A stretch of DNA of 64,000 nt from positions 2,046,001-2,110,000 of the forward strand of contig JABELC010000006.1 of the NCBI GenBank assembly GCA_028455995.1. Direction: 5' to 3'. Shown here one piece after another: positions 48,933-60,725 of the stretch. A program made the position numbers and the translations under genes. The notes beneath the pieces are model-generated. The model did no database searches and was not told the DNA's origin. It saw only the letters and a list, made by a program, of their open reading frames with translations. Each line of letters opens with the position of its first letter. The stretch's first letter is position 1. Source of the stretch: Scleromitrula shiraiana. Its lineage: Eukaryota; Ascomycota; Leotiomycetes; Helotiales; Sclerotiniaceae.

Positions 48933-49006
48933 CAATCAATCAATGAATCAATGAATCAATGAATCAATGAATCAATGAATCAATGAATGAATGAATGAAT
49001 GAATGA
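48933..49006. repeat. AATCAATG / AATG tandem array
   Basis: An 8-bp unit repeats several times and degrades into a 4-bp AATG run at its right end. It is noncoding. Confidence 0.9.
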
Positions 49007-50326
49007 AAATTATTATTATTTAAGTTAGTATGAACGAACAGTTTTTGAAATTCTGGAGTAAGACCATGGATGACATTCGGACAAATAGTTTCCAGCTCTT
49101 TCAAGGTTACTCGTAGTTCATGTCATGTACCTAAGAGGTTTCGAAGGTGGTAAGTAGTAGTAATAAATATTGACTAGAATTTTAGTTGGATCTTAGGGTA
49201 CAGGAACGTCTCCAGGAGTTCGGGGCTAGATTTTGGTTATCATGGATCTTAGCTGAGATTTCAAGGTTGGATGATAAATGCTCAAAAGATGATATTGGAT
49301 TTATTTAATTTGTTTAAAAGGTACGAGCAGCTAAACTATATTAAGGAATATTTTGAGCTGAGATTTTAAGGTTGAGAAAGAAATGGCTAAAAGAAGATAT
49401 TTAATTTGTTTGATTTGTTTAAAAGGTACGAAGAGCTAAACTATATTAAGGAATATTCTTACTGCCTAAGTATTATTTATGCATTTATTATTCTCATCCT
49501 TGGTGGTTTGTACTTCGGTATTCAAGGTTACATTTTGAATTATTACCCAATACCGGTAATACGACCTCTTTAATACTACCTCTTAAGCCACTTGCATCTT
49601 GTTTCTTCTTCATAAGGTTGGTGGTGGTTGTGGGTGGTTTTGGTTATGGTTATGCTATTATGGATGGTTTATCCACTTATCCACAAGATTCCACGATTCC
49701 ACGATTCCACATTTTTTCATATCTAACAATAATAATAATAATAATAAATTACAACACATCACACATACGTACTCACTCACCTACTCAACTCACCTACTCA
49801 CCTCACCCACTCATTAATTAATAATTCCCCTCTATTATTACTCATTACTTATTATTACTTTTATTATTACTTACTACACAAACACAAGAGCCTCTCTCCT
49901 CTCTCTCCTCTCTCTTCTCTTCATTTCATCTCCATATTATTTTCAACCAAACAATATACCCTATTTTTCAATGGATTATTATATGTTATATCTTCAAAGA
50001 TCTTTCATTCATAAGATCTTTTATACATTAAACCGCTAGTACTAATTAAAATACAATTGGATTAAAATATCAAAACAAAACAAAAGAATCAACAAAAGAG
50101 TCTGTTGTTGGCGAAAAGGCGAAAAAAAAAAAGAAGAAAAAAAAAAAAAATACAAAAATACAAAAAAACAAAAAAAAAATTAGAAGGCAAGAGAAGAGCA
50201 AAAATAATAATACCAGAGACTTTCTTTCGGGTATATCCCCATTCGTTGAATTTCAATAAATTCAATATCGCACTACACAATACGCACCACTACTACTACA
50301 AACTACTTACCTTATCCCTCATTCCT

Positions 50327-50379
50327 CTAAGTGCTAAGTGCTAAGAGCTAAGTGCTAAGTGCTAAGTCCTAAGTCCCAA
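50327..50379. repeat. CTAAGTG 7-bp array in the Vac7 leader
   Basis: About seven copies, four of them perfect, end about 100 bp before the Vac7 ATG. The array is in the likely 5' UTR or core promoter, so copy number could affect expression. Confidence 0.85.
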
Positions 50380-50481
50380 GTGCTCCTCTTCTTCGTTGTA
50401 CTTACCCAATATTTTAATTCCACCGGTCTTTAAACTTTTCGTTACGTTCCACCCGTCAAAAACCAAGAAAAGTAAGCTACG

Positions 50482-53310
50482 ATGGACGACAAATTATACA
50501 CCCCAAGATCTGCTGAAATGCGGGAGTCTCCTTCGCCATCACAATCACAATCTCCATCACCATTACCATCACCAAATTTGGATCAAAAGTCATCATCATC
50601 ATCAACAACAACAACGACATCTAGGCGAACAAGAGAATCTTCAAATAAACCACCTATCAAAAAATTGCAAACAAATAGAGTATCTTCCGCAACCAATTCT
50701 CCAGTAGCATCACGAGAGTCTTCACCAGTTCGACCACCACTAAGAACAACATCGTCCGCCTCTCGTGTTGCTACTACCCCTTCAAGATCAAGAAAAAACA
50801 GTTCAGACGTTAGTCCTTCACGATCATCAAGTGCCAATAATCCACCATCTGCTGCTGCTATACAACGAGTATTATCATCTCAAACAATTCCTCCTCTTAA
50901 TCACGTTGCGTCCGAGCCATCCATTAGAGCACCGATACCTCAAAAGCCGTTAGTAACAAGTGAAATCAGGGACGGTCCACGTTGGCCTGTATCCCCTCGA
51001 CTCCGATCTCCTCCTCCCCATAGACAAGGTGGCATATTATCACCACGCAGGACTGAGCAGGATCCGCCAGCGATCAATGTGCAGAGAACATCTTACGCCG
51101 GTGACCAACAAACGGAAGCGAACTCTACTGCAGATAGTGAAACAGAAGATAATTTGTTAACACCGGGAATGCGAACGCCTGCGAGGGGCGTTAGTGGAGG
51201 TAGTTCTACACTCGAAACTGTTCAGGAGATCAGTCAACCCAATACTCCCGGCCTAGGACTCGATGGCGCGCCTGATAGATCTCCTAATGGGATACCAGGA
51301 TTACCTACAGAGCAACACTCGATGGACGGATCCTCTCAGGAGACTATCAAAACGAGACCTAGTATTGTCACACATGAAAGTGGGAGTGATAGTGGTGGGA
51401 AGAGCGAAATTAAGATGAAAAGCACTACTCCCACTATAACTCGAACCATGGGCCCTCCAAAAACTTACAGTGGAACTTTGACGGCAGGGCGAGGGAAACC
51501 ATCTGGAGAAGGTTCGGCCAGAAACATGACGGTAGAGACCGAGACTGTGAGCTCTATACCGCAAATTGCAGTTGGCGCGGGTGTTGGGGGACTGGGAAAC
51601 AGCGGGAGTTTACGAGCTAAGCAAAGTACGGAGACGATACGACCCAGGAAGGAAAAGAAGAAAACCCGGAAGGCCCCATCGGTAACTTCTGGAACGGGTG
51701 AGCAATCTAATTCAAGAATCAGACTCCATCATCATCATCATTCTATACGATCTATTTCAGATGCAGATTCCGTTCGGTCTCCAGACAAGGCATGTGGACA
51801 AGGATTCTCGCCGCCTAATGGAAACAATGACTCAATGAGTCCCGAGCGTCCAGAGTCACAAGCGTCATCTCGTAGATTCAGTTTAAATCTTTACAGTACA
51901 AGTGTTATGCTAACTAGAAATCCTCCAGCCTCATCCAAAGCAGATATTTTCGAAGCCAAAGTCGCGAGCGCCGTCGACGAAGCGAATTCCTCCGATTCAG
52001 AAGAGACCTTTGTATACGAATCGAACCCACCAGAAGCAGAACGACCTCGTAGATTTCATTCTCGAACCCCAAGTGCTACGTCTATGGCCAGTCAAATAGA
52101 TGCAAGAAACGGAGTACGCCCAATGATGGATGCTAGTGGACATAGCGTGGCCATGAAGAAGAGTATGAAATTCGCGAATTCTTTCAACACTGCAGCCCCC
52201 GAGATGTCAACCGAAGATGACGGAAAAGGTACCGCACGGAGTAATATGGGAACAGGTAGAGGAACTGCACATCACCATCACTTCAATCGTTGGGGTCGCA
52301 ATGGAGGCAACGGTCACGCATCTCTTTTTGATAACGAATCTCCTTTCCCTAATGCGGCAAAATCGAAATTCCCAGGAAGCATCAGCCGACAGTCGTCAAG
52401 GCCTACAAGTCCTCGAGTACTGAGTTCACGGATAGCTGGCAATGGAAACGGGAAGAGAGCCTCACCTGTCGGTTCTGGTTATGATTTAGATGATGCAGCA
52501 GATGATGAAAGAACACCACTTATATTATCCACAATTCGCTCAGCTCGATCCAGTCGCCGTCGCGGAAATACTTCATCGTTACGTCATATGGACCACCAGA
52601 GACATAATCACTCTATATTCAGCCGGTTTGCTGGATGCCTAGTCCTGACTTTCATGGTACTTTTAGTTATCTCTGGTGCTGTTGGCTTCATGTTCGCTAC
52701 AACTCAACCTTTAATGAACGTAAAGGTGTTGGCATTGAAAAATATTCTGGCAAGCGAGCAAGATGTTATCCTTGACTTACAAGTCATGGCTCAAAATCCA
52801 AATTTGGTTGCCGTTACTGTCGAGTCTATGGATATGGTCGTCTTTGCCAAATCTAGGTATGCCGGGACAGATTCTGAATGGTGGGCACGCCCTTCAAGGA
52901 TAGGACGACGTGGAATCAAGAACAGACGAGATGACCCCATTGATGATCCACCGATCGACAAAGACCCTAATACCAATCCTAACTTGGAAATCGGACACGT
53001 ATACGATTTTGAAAGCCCTCTCATATTCGAAGGGTCGCCTTTTCAACACGCTGCATCTATCTCACTTGGCGAGATACGAATACTCAAGCCCGGTAACCAA
53101 ACCGAACCACGTGGCTCTGAGCGTTGGGGACGAGTTCTTCAACATGAATTTGATCTCATTGTAAGAGGAACACTAAAATATACACTCCCACTAAGCTCAA
53201 AAACAAGAAGTGTGGGTATAGAAGGACGCGCAACAGTTAAACCGAATGCAGCTGATCAAGATCCCGATAATGTTCATATAATTGATGGATTCGATCACTT
53301 ATTCGACTAA
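50482..53310 (+). CDS. Vac7 homologue, vacuolar segregation/PI(3,5)P2 regulator
   Basis: This is a vacuolar membrane activator of the Fab1 kinase complex (Fab1-Vac14-Fig4) that makes PI(3,5)P2 and controls vacuole size. It is a single exon of 942 residues. The first 700 are disordered and very rich in Ser, Pro, Arg and Asn, with His runs near 415 and 595. A single membrane span follows at about 716-736 (GCLVLTFMVLLVISGAVGFMF). Then comes a conserved lumenal domain with QPLMNVKVLALKNILASEQDVILDLQVMAQNPNLV and VYDFESPLIFEG. This architecture (long cytosolic tail, one span, about 200-residue lumenal domain) is diagnostic of the fungal Vac7 family. The ATG at 50482 follows a C/T-rich leader. Confidence 0.9.
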   Translation: MDDKLYTPRSAEMRESPSPSQSQSPSPLPSPNLDQKSSSSSTTTTTSRRTRESSNKPPIKKLQTNRVSSATNSPVASRESSPVRPPLRTTSSASRVATTPSRSRKNSSDVSPSRSSSANNPPSAAAIQRVLSSQTIPPLNHVASEPSIRAPIPQKPLVTSEIRDGPRWPVSPRLRSPPPHRQGGILSPRRTEQDPPAINVQRTSYAGDQQTEANSTADSETEDNLLTPGMRTPARGVSGGSSTLETVQEISQPNTPGLGLDGAPDRSPNGIPGLPTEQHSMDGSSQETIKTRPSIVTHESGSDSGGKSEIKMKSTTPTITRTMGPPKTYSGTLTAGRGKPSGEGSARNMTVETETVSSIPQIAVGAGVGGLGNSGSLRAKQSTETIRPRKEKKKTRKAPSVTSGTGEQSNSRIRLHHHHHSIRSISDADSVRSPDKACGQGFSPPNGNNDSMSPERPESQASSRRFSLNLYSTSVMLTRNPPASSKADIFEAKVASAVDEANSSDSEETFVYESNPPEAERPRRFHSRTPSATSMASQIDARNGVRPMMDASGHSVAMKKSMKFANSFNTAAPEMSTEDDGKGTARSNMGTGRGTAHHHHFNRWGRNGGNGHASLFDNESPFPNAAKSKFPGSISRQSSRPTSPRVLSSRIAGNGNGKRASPVGSGYDLDDAADDERTPLILSTIRSARSSRRRGNTSSLRHMDHQRHNHSIFSRFAGCLVLTFMVLLVISGAVGFMFATTQPLMNVKVLALKNILASEQDVILDLQVMAQNPNLVAVTVESMDMVVFAKSRYAGTDSEWWARPSRIGRRGIKNRRDDPIDDPPIDKDPNTNPNLEIGHVYDFESPLIFEGSPFQHAASISLGEIRILKPGNQTEPRGSERWGRVLQHEFDLIVRGTLKYTLPLSSKTRSVGIEGRATVKPNAADQDPDNVHIIDGFDHLFD

Positions 53311-54235
53311 ATGAGGAGAATAATTTTACTCCACTACAGTGTGGTGACGACCACCTCTTTTTCTTTTCTTTTTTTTTACTTTCTTATCATATTTTGCTTA
53401 CAGTTCTGTAAATTGAGCGGTATCATCATAGTCATATCACAAAAGATCAAGCGAAGGCGCTTTTTATGGGATTTTTATGGCAGGCAAAGGCGAATGATCA
53501 TTTTCACATTGCAACACCGGACGGGCTTTTTTTTGCTTTTTTTTGCTGCTTTTGGATTACAAAAAACCGAATCAAGGGACTCAATGTAAAGATGATTGGA
53601 ATCATTAATAGTCCCTCATTCATTGTCTATCCCCCTCCCTCCCCTATTTTCATTTTCATCAAAAGGAGAGTTACTTGATCACTCAACTTTGACGAACGAA
53701 CTTCACTTTGTTATTTACTTTACAGTCTTTTCTCTAATTTACTCGATATGGGAAATGGGATTGGTTTAAGGCGGTCGGTCGGTTGGTTGGTTGGTTGGTT
53801 GGTTGGTTTGCATTCATTTTCGGATTGGGGCGAATTAAGATCACAAACATATAGATGGGCTTTGGGTTTGTTTTTTTTTTCTTTGCAGCAGATGGGAAAA
53901 AGAAGAGGAACTTTTTTTTTTGTTTCTGGCTCTTCCTTGCTTGAGATGGGTGGGGATGGGTTGGGGGGGTTATGGCTTTTATGATGTTGATGAATGAAGT
54001 GGGGCAATGGGTGGGGGGAAGGAGGGGAGAGGTTGTGAGATGATTAGGTTGAATTGTAGATTATGATGATGATTTATGGATGGATTGATGGATGGATGGA
54101 TGGATGGATGGATGGAATTAAGAGTTAAATTAAGAAAAGAGACGAGATGGGGAGATTATGTGGTCAAGGGAGAAGTGGTATAAAGGATGAAACGAAAAGA
54201 GATCTCTTTGTACACTTGCAGTATATGGATGCTCT

Positions 54236-54268
<33 letters not shown>

Positions 54269-55665
54269 CTATGACGACGATGATGATGATGATGATGATA
54301 GCTAGAGTCGAAGAAAAAAAGAAAAAAAGAAAGAAAGAACAATATGAAATAAGTAAAAGCAAGATCAACCAACATCCATCCATCCATCCATCCATCCATC
54401 CATCCATCAAAAACAAAAAACAAAAACACATTCTTATATCTATACTGAGATGACATGAGTTAAGATAAGATGAGATGAGTTAAGATAAAGTGAAATATTA
54501 TATAGTATAATAAATCCAAACAACAGAATAAATTATCATAGATGCTTGCTTGTTGGAGAATAAGATAGATACCATTAGCGTGGTTATTATCTTTCTTTCT
54601 TTCTTTCTTTCTTTTTTTTCTTTCCTCCTTTTTTTTCTTTTTCTTTCTTTCTTTTTGTATTGTATTGTATTGTATTGTATTAATGCATGATTTATTTGAA
54701 TATGGTTGGTAGGTAGGTAGGTAGGTGTGATATGTAGGTATGTATGGTATGTGGTTTTTTGTCTATCTTTTTTTCTCTTTTTATATGTATATGTGTATGT
54801 GTATGTGTATGTATATGTATATTATCGTCTAGTATATTCAAGGTTGCTGATGCTGATGCTGATGCTGATGCTGATGGTGATGCTGATGCTGATGGTGAGA
54901 TTTCCTACTTAAATATAATAATAAATTATTTTTTGATGTTCGGGGAGAATTCGTTGATGGTTGGGTTTTGGGGTTTGGGGTTTGGGTTTTGGGGGAGTGG
55001 GGGAGTGGGGGAGATGAGGGCTATTTAGTTTGTTATGAGTGGGTATGTAAGGTAGGGTATATTTATCTTTGCGGGAGATGCTGTTAAGAGGATTTTATTA
55101 TATATATATATATTTTTTTTTTGTGAATGAGTGGATGGATGGATGGATGGATGGATGGATGGTTTTGTTTGGGAAGGTTGTGAGGGAGTATGTATGCATG
55201 TATGTATGTATATCTTCTTTTCTTTCAATCACTTGTCTACTTATGCTCGAACTTACTTTATTGTATGTTCGTTGTATATCCCCTTTTTCCTTCTTTTCTT
55301 TTCATTTTCATTTTATTTTCTTTTTGTAAGTAGGTAGGAAAGTGGGAATGAATGAATCAATGAATGAATGAATGAATGAATGAAGGGAAACATATAATCA
55401 AATAATCAACTTCTGAGATTCTTCTAGTCTGTCTGCCTACTTGCCTATTCATGATGGCAAATAATAGCTTATTATTCCCTCCCATAAAGTACCACATCTT
55501 CCTATCTTTTTTTACCCATATCATCACCGACTTGAAATACTCCAATATTATCGCTTCTTCTATCTACCCACTACACTTCACTTCACTTCACTTTTTTCTC
55601 ATCACCTTGCTCCCCCTCCCCATCCAAATCCCCCCTCCCCCTACACCCAAATAACCAAAACGAAA
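53311..55665. other. 2.3-kb very microsatellite-dense spacer
   Basis: The spacer lies between Vac7 and the dynamin gene. Runs include (GGTT)n 53774-53809, (GGAT)n 54077-54116, (GAT)n 54236-54299, (CCAT)n 54376-54409, CTTT tracts 54591-54655, TATTG 54656-54680, GATGCT 54845-54897, (GGAT)n 55131-55164 and TGAA 55347-55384. All long frames here are products of these repeats. No gene seen. Confidence 0.65.
54236..54299. repeat. (GAT)n trinucleotide tract
   Basis: An imperfect tract of about 20 units produces spurious Met/Asp/Ile runs in three frames. No coding context. Confidence 0.9.
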
Positions 55666-58492
55666 ATGTCCGACGATGAAAGCCCCCCCTCCGCCTTCCA
55701 TTCCCGCTCTAGCTCTCCCCACGGTAGCGGTAGACACACAAATAATCACAACCACAACCTACCATTCGATCTGGGGAACGAAGATACGATGTTGAAGTTG
55801 GGGTTTCTGGAGGATTTAAAAGGGTTGGGTATTAATGAGTTTATTGATTTGCCGCAGGTGAGAGAGTCTTTGTTTATTTATTTATTTATTTATTATTTGT
55901 TTTTTTGTGAAGAAAAGAGATAGAACGGAGGGAGGGATGGGAAAGGAGGGAGAGGTGGAAGAATGGGGAGATGGATGTGGGAGATGATGGGAGAGAGAAC
56001 GTGCTAATTGTGAATGGATATAGTTGGTGGTGATAGGTGATCAGAGTTCAGGGAAGAGCTCGGTTTTGCAGGCGATTACTAGGTTGCCGTTTCCGGTTGA
56101 TGAGGGGTTGGTGAGTTTTTCTGGGTTGTTTCTTTTTTCTCTGGTTCTTCTGGGTTTGCTTCGGGTTTGCTTCGTGAGGTTTGGGAGAGGGGTGAGGAGA
56201 GGGATGAGGAGAGGAGTGGGGAGAGGGCGAGTTGTGTTTTATGTCTAATCTATATCAGTGCACACGCTTTCCTACAGAAGTTTCAATGCAACGAGCTCCC
56301 GAAACATCCCTTAAGCTTAGCATCACAATTCCACGTACCGCAGCATTTGGTGGAGAAAAACAAGAGGTAGAAATCCCAGCTCGAAAAACGAGGGTTGATG
56401 TCTTCAACAAAACAAAGCATTCGCCAGATCTAAGTTTTGAGGATATCATAAGACTCGTGAGTTGATTCGGTCAGCATCTTTTGATTCATACTCATACTGT
56501 CTAATTTTAGGCAAAAGAAGCAATTGTGGGAAAGACATCTGAAGCCCCTAGCAGCAAGCAAAAAAACCAAAACCCACTTAGTGATGCTACTCTCAAGATT
56601 ATTAGGAAAGGCCCGGATGAAGTCAATCTTACAATTGTTGATATACCTGGTCTGGTTGCATGTGAGTTTTGTCGGTTAGATCTTGTATGAGGAAGCTAAT
56701 AGTTATTAGCTATGCACATTGCGCATAAAAGGGCTAGTGACCTCGTGAAAAAATATGTTCACAATCCTCGGAGTATCGTTCTGTAAGTATTTTGTTGAAC
56801 TTCACTCTCACTCCTTTCTAATAAACAATTACAGCGCTGTTGCACATCCCAACAACCGCGAGACTCAGGAAATCTTCAGCATTATCACTACAATTAAAAA
56901 GTGGCAACAACGTGTCATTGGCGTCATAACGAAATGTGACAAGATTGACGCATCAGGAGATGAATGGGTGAGTACATCTTAATAGTTGTGAACGTGGTAT
57001 GGGCACGTTCTAATCAGGCTGCATTAAAGGTCTTCAAAGCTATCCAGAACGACAAGAACTTTGAGCAACATTTATCATACGGGTGGTTTGCTTTGCGAAA
57101 TCTTTCAGCAACTGAGAGGATTGAGAACCCCGGTGATGATCAGTTAGATGCTAGGGACTTCAAAGAAAATGAACTCTTTCGGACGAAAGATTGTTGGAAG
57201 CAACTCAATCGATCGGATTACCTCGGCATCAGGAAACTAAGATCTGCTTTGACTAGGATGCACAATGAACATGTAACCCATAGCATTCCAGAGCTAATTC
57301 CCGAGATGGAGAGTCGGCAAGAAGAATACACGAGACGACTCGAGGCACTTGGACATCCACGTCTTACACATCACGAGCAAATTAATTGTCTCGTCAAAAT
57401 CGGCATAGATTACACCAACTGGGCTACAGATTCAATTGATGGCAACTATGAGCGATTACCCGACCGATCTCTTCCTCTGTTAAAACTCAGAAAGATCATC
57501 CGCGACGCTCTTGAGCAGTTCAGAGATGACATGCTAGCAGATTTTGACGAACGCTTCGGCGCCGACCACGGGTTTCTCTTGAGATCAAACAGGGAATCAG
57601 AATGGGAACGTGAGATCATGAAAAATACCATGTTCGCCAAGATACGAAAATGCATCAGCAAGAATCGTGGTAGAGAACTCATGGATGAGGTCAATACCAG
57701 TGTATTGCGAACGCTCTGGAGCGAACAAACTCCCAAATGGGGCAAAAGAAGTCAAGAACTCATCGACACCATCGTTGAAGCGATCCGTGCCGTAGTCGAC
57801 TCCCTGCTCAAACACGCCTGTGAAGAGGAATCCCTTCGCAAAAAGCTCAAAATATGGCTCGATAACGACACAACCGCTATTGCTCTCGAAGCAAAGCGCG
57901 AGCTTGCCAAACTTCTCGAAGATGAAAAATCTGGACTCATCGTTACACTCAATGGGTGGAATCTGAAATTATTCCAGAAGATGCAAGCGCAGCGTATAGA
58001 GCATATGGTTGATACACTGAGCAATATCCAGATCAGTGATCAGGAGTTGTTGAGAAGGAGAATTCGAAATTACCTCGGCGAGCATAGGAATCTGGAGGCT
58101 ATTTTTAATACTCATGATAAGTTGGCTAGCTATTACGAAACGGCTATGATGAGGTTCATTGATAATATTTGTCATCAAGTTTGTGAACGGCATTTGTTGG
58201 GTCCTAAGAGTCCGTTAAAGGTTTTTGCGCCGGATATGGTGATTCAGAAGTTTGAGAAGGTATTTGTTCCTTTTTTACTCTACTGTCTTATCATTGTGCT
58301 TGGGCTTTGAGATTATAGTGTTCGAGTAATTCACTGACTTGTGATATATAGGATCCAGAAGGTTTGCACAAAATCGCAGGCGAGGACGAAAAGCAGTTGA
58401 GAGAGAGGGAGAGGTTGAAGAAAGATGAGAGTGCTCTGAGGGAGGCAATACAGAAAGCTAGAGGTTATGGTTTAGGCGGTCAAGGTCAATGA
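55666..58492 (+). CDS. Dynamin-family GTPase (Mx/Vps1-like)
   Basis: This is a large GTPase of the dynamin superfamily, acting in membrane remodelling or organelle fission. Eight exons are 55666-55857, 56024-56110, 56259-56456, 56511-56661, 56710-56782, 56835-56967, 57018-58259 and 58352-58492, giving 738 residues. Joined exons restore the G1 P-loop GDQSSGKSS (about 69-77), the switch-I region LPFPVDEGLCTRFPTEV, G3 DIPG and G4 TKCD. The middle/stalk domain fills the long exon 7 (LIPEMESRQEEYTRRLEALG; LVKIGIDYTNWATDSIDG), and a helical GED-like end follows. No PH or Pro-rich domain, so it is not classical endocytic dynamin. Closest in layout to the fungal Mx-like dynamin group, whose role is not well defined. 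The C-rich then G-rich switch appears in exons 1-2. Confidence 0.9.
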
Positions 58493-59592
58493 GTTGGATG
58501 ATGATTATTTTGGGAGATGGACGGTTACAATAGAGTGCGAGATCTCTTGCTAGTGGTTGTCAGATTGAATGATTTATTTTTCTTTATTTTGTTTTACTTG
58601 AGTACTTTCTTCGCTGAAAGCAATAAGAGAAGAGGAGTATGATTAGATTATGGTTAGCTTGTTAAATTGCTCACTTTGACTCTTTCAAGCTTGTGGTTTT
58701 TTCCTTTCCGATTTGATATCATCATCGTATGATGTGATGCCAATGGCAAGTCACAAGTGATGCAAAATGTATTAGAATTTCTATGACGACTCAATCTTGG
58801 AAAACTGGCATGTTCAGCTCATCAGGCCCATTTCAAGTCTACATCCCTATCCTAGTTGGATTGTCGAAGCTATGTTCTCTGTCTACATCACCCTTACCAG
58901 CGCTCATAGGTAAATGAGTGGCCATCATCGTTCATTAACAAGGCTACTTCAAAGTTTTCCTTCTTCAAATTCCTCGTAGCCCCCCATCCCCCAAGTTAGT
59001 AAGAAAACTATATGCAGAGTAATTGGGGTTTCTTCTCCACATCATCTTGTTCACATCTGATCTCATCGATAGCACTCCGAACTGCCAAAGAGAACTAGTA
59101 AATCATCTAATTGTGTTTGATAGACGAGGCACTTTCTAAATGTATATTGCCAGTGTATCTGGAAGGAATATGTCTGTATAGTTCTATATGTGCAAGCCAC
59201 CATGCCAAAACCTACTCCCCTAACTCGTGCGTTGTCGGTGGATCTTGAAGAAGTACACAGAGGATATGCCAAGGATTCTAAGCAGAGAGTGATATTCTTG
59301 TAATGTAGTATTGCGATAATCCTGGGTGAAGATTTTTTTACCTTGTTAGGTATAGCTGCTACCTACCTTGTTCAAGTACCGACCACCATCACCTTTCGAC
59401 GATTAAGCAAGTGCAGAACTATCTACCCCGCATGCCCCGTTTTCAGCTTGAGCCTCCCCTTTTTAAGAAACGATTTTTCTTCGTACTTCTGGGCCAATGA
59501 GATATACTACTTCTTCTAGATATCTTCTCCGTTTTAGGGCTGTGAGCGATGATGATTAGAACCTTACTTGATCATTAATATGGATGCATTAG
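58493..59592. other. 1.1-kb intergenic region, dynamin 3' end and aminotransferase promoter
   Basis: A+T-moderate sequence with no recognisable gene on either strand; one short minus-strand frame (59063-59272) lacks motifs. Confidence 0.5.
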
Positions 59593-60725
59593 ATGAAGGT
59601 TGATACGATTGATTGGAACAACATGGGTTTCATAGTCCATGAAGGTATGCAACATTCAAACTGCTTCTTGGTGACTACAAACAATCCTTATAGTCAATGG
59701 CCATATCGAATCAACCTATTCCAAATCATCAGGTGGATGGAGACCTCTGAAATTCGTCGCTGACCCATACATGCGTATCCATGGCATGTCCACAGCGCTC
59801 AACTACGGCCAGCAAATCCTAGAAGGATTCAAAGCCTTTCGCGTTCCGGGAAATGGTGCGATTTCCCTTTTTCGCCCCGACAAGAACGCGGCGCGATTCC
59901 AACATTCTGCAAGAGTCCTCTCGATGCCAGTAGTTCCTACTGAACTCTTCCTCAAAGGTTGTCGAGCAGCAGTGGCGCTGAATGCTCAATATATCCCTCC
60001 ATATGAATCAGGCGCAGGAATTTATGTTCGACCGCAACTTTACGGATCGAGTAAGCAGCTTGGTCTTACTCCACCGGATAAATTTACCTTTTGCGTTTTT
60101 GTTGTTCCAACCGGTGCACATTTAGGCACAAGCCCCCTCAAAGCATTGATTCTGGATGATTTTGATCGTGCGGCTCTCAAGGGTACGGGCCATGCTAAAG
60201 TGGGTGGGTGGGAATTATGCTCCTGTTATGAGGTGGAGTGATGAGGTGAGGAGTAATGGTTTTGGTATTACGTTGCATTTGGATAGTGCAAAGTATGAGA
60301 CGGTAGATGAGTTTAGCATGTCTGGATTTATAGGCGTGTGTTTGAATGGGTTGGGAGAAAATGATGTAACGCTTGTGGTTCCTGAATCGGCTTGTGCTAT
60401 TGATAGTGTTACAAGTGATATCATTCAAGAGATTGGTCGTAGTTTTGGTTGGAAGATCGAGAGAAGAATTGTACGGTATACGGAGTTACCTGAGTTTAAG
60501 GAGGTGCTTGGGGCGGGGACCGCGATAGTTTTGATTCCCATTCGCTCGATTACTAGGAGATTTGCAAATGAGAGGTTGCCAGTTTCTCAGAATTTGGAGG
60601 TTGATGAAGAGTCTGAGACTGTTGTTTATACTCCTGATAATCGGCAAAGAGGGGGACCTGTATATCATAAGTTATTGAAGAGACTGAAGGCTATCCAAAG
60701 GGGGGAGGTAGATGATGAATTTTGA
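59593..60725 (+). pseudogene. Branched-chain aminotransferase-like (PLP fold IV), frameshifted
   Basis: The family transfers the amino group between branched-chain amino acids and 2-oxoglutarate using PLP. Exon 1 is 59593-59644, spliced to an exon from 59694. The sequence follows fold-type IV: DWNNMGFIVHE, HGMSTALNYGQQILEGFKAFR, YVRPQLYGSS, then the PLP lysine Lys186 in HAKVGG. At 60201-60212 TGGG occurs three times; the reading frame before it ends at a TGA (60239-60241), while the conserved continuation GNYAPVMRW is in the next frame and runs to 60725. One fewer TGGG would align the two. The break lies directly after the catalytic lysine. It could be a natural null allele or a sequence error; an intron cannot fit. 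Similar enzymes serve amino-acid metabolism or peptide toxin pathways; the role here is unknown. Confidence 0.75.
60201..60212 (+). repeat. TGGG x 3 at the aminotransferase frameshift
   Basis: A 4-bp unit is repeated three times right after the PLP-lysine codon. The two flanking conserved segments are out of frame by one unit. Confidence 0.85.

Larger units (their letters stand above)
47416..50481. other. 3-kb gene-poor spacer upstream of Vac7
   Basis: This A+T-rich spacer has AATC and AATCAATG arrays (48572-48606; 48933-49006), AAT repeats near 49727-49746, A-rich tracts 50115-50180 and a CTAAGTG 7-mer array just before Vac7. Frames such as 48148-48474 (+) and 47718-48071 (-) lack motifs or codon bias. 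No gene recognised. Confidence 0.55.

Noticed and set aside
54130..54456. ORFs with Met, His or Ile runs on both strands
   Set aside because: They are products of GAT/ATC and GGAT repeats with no other coding character.
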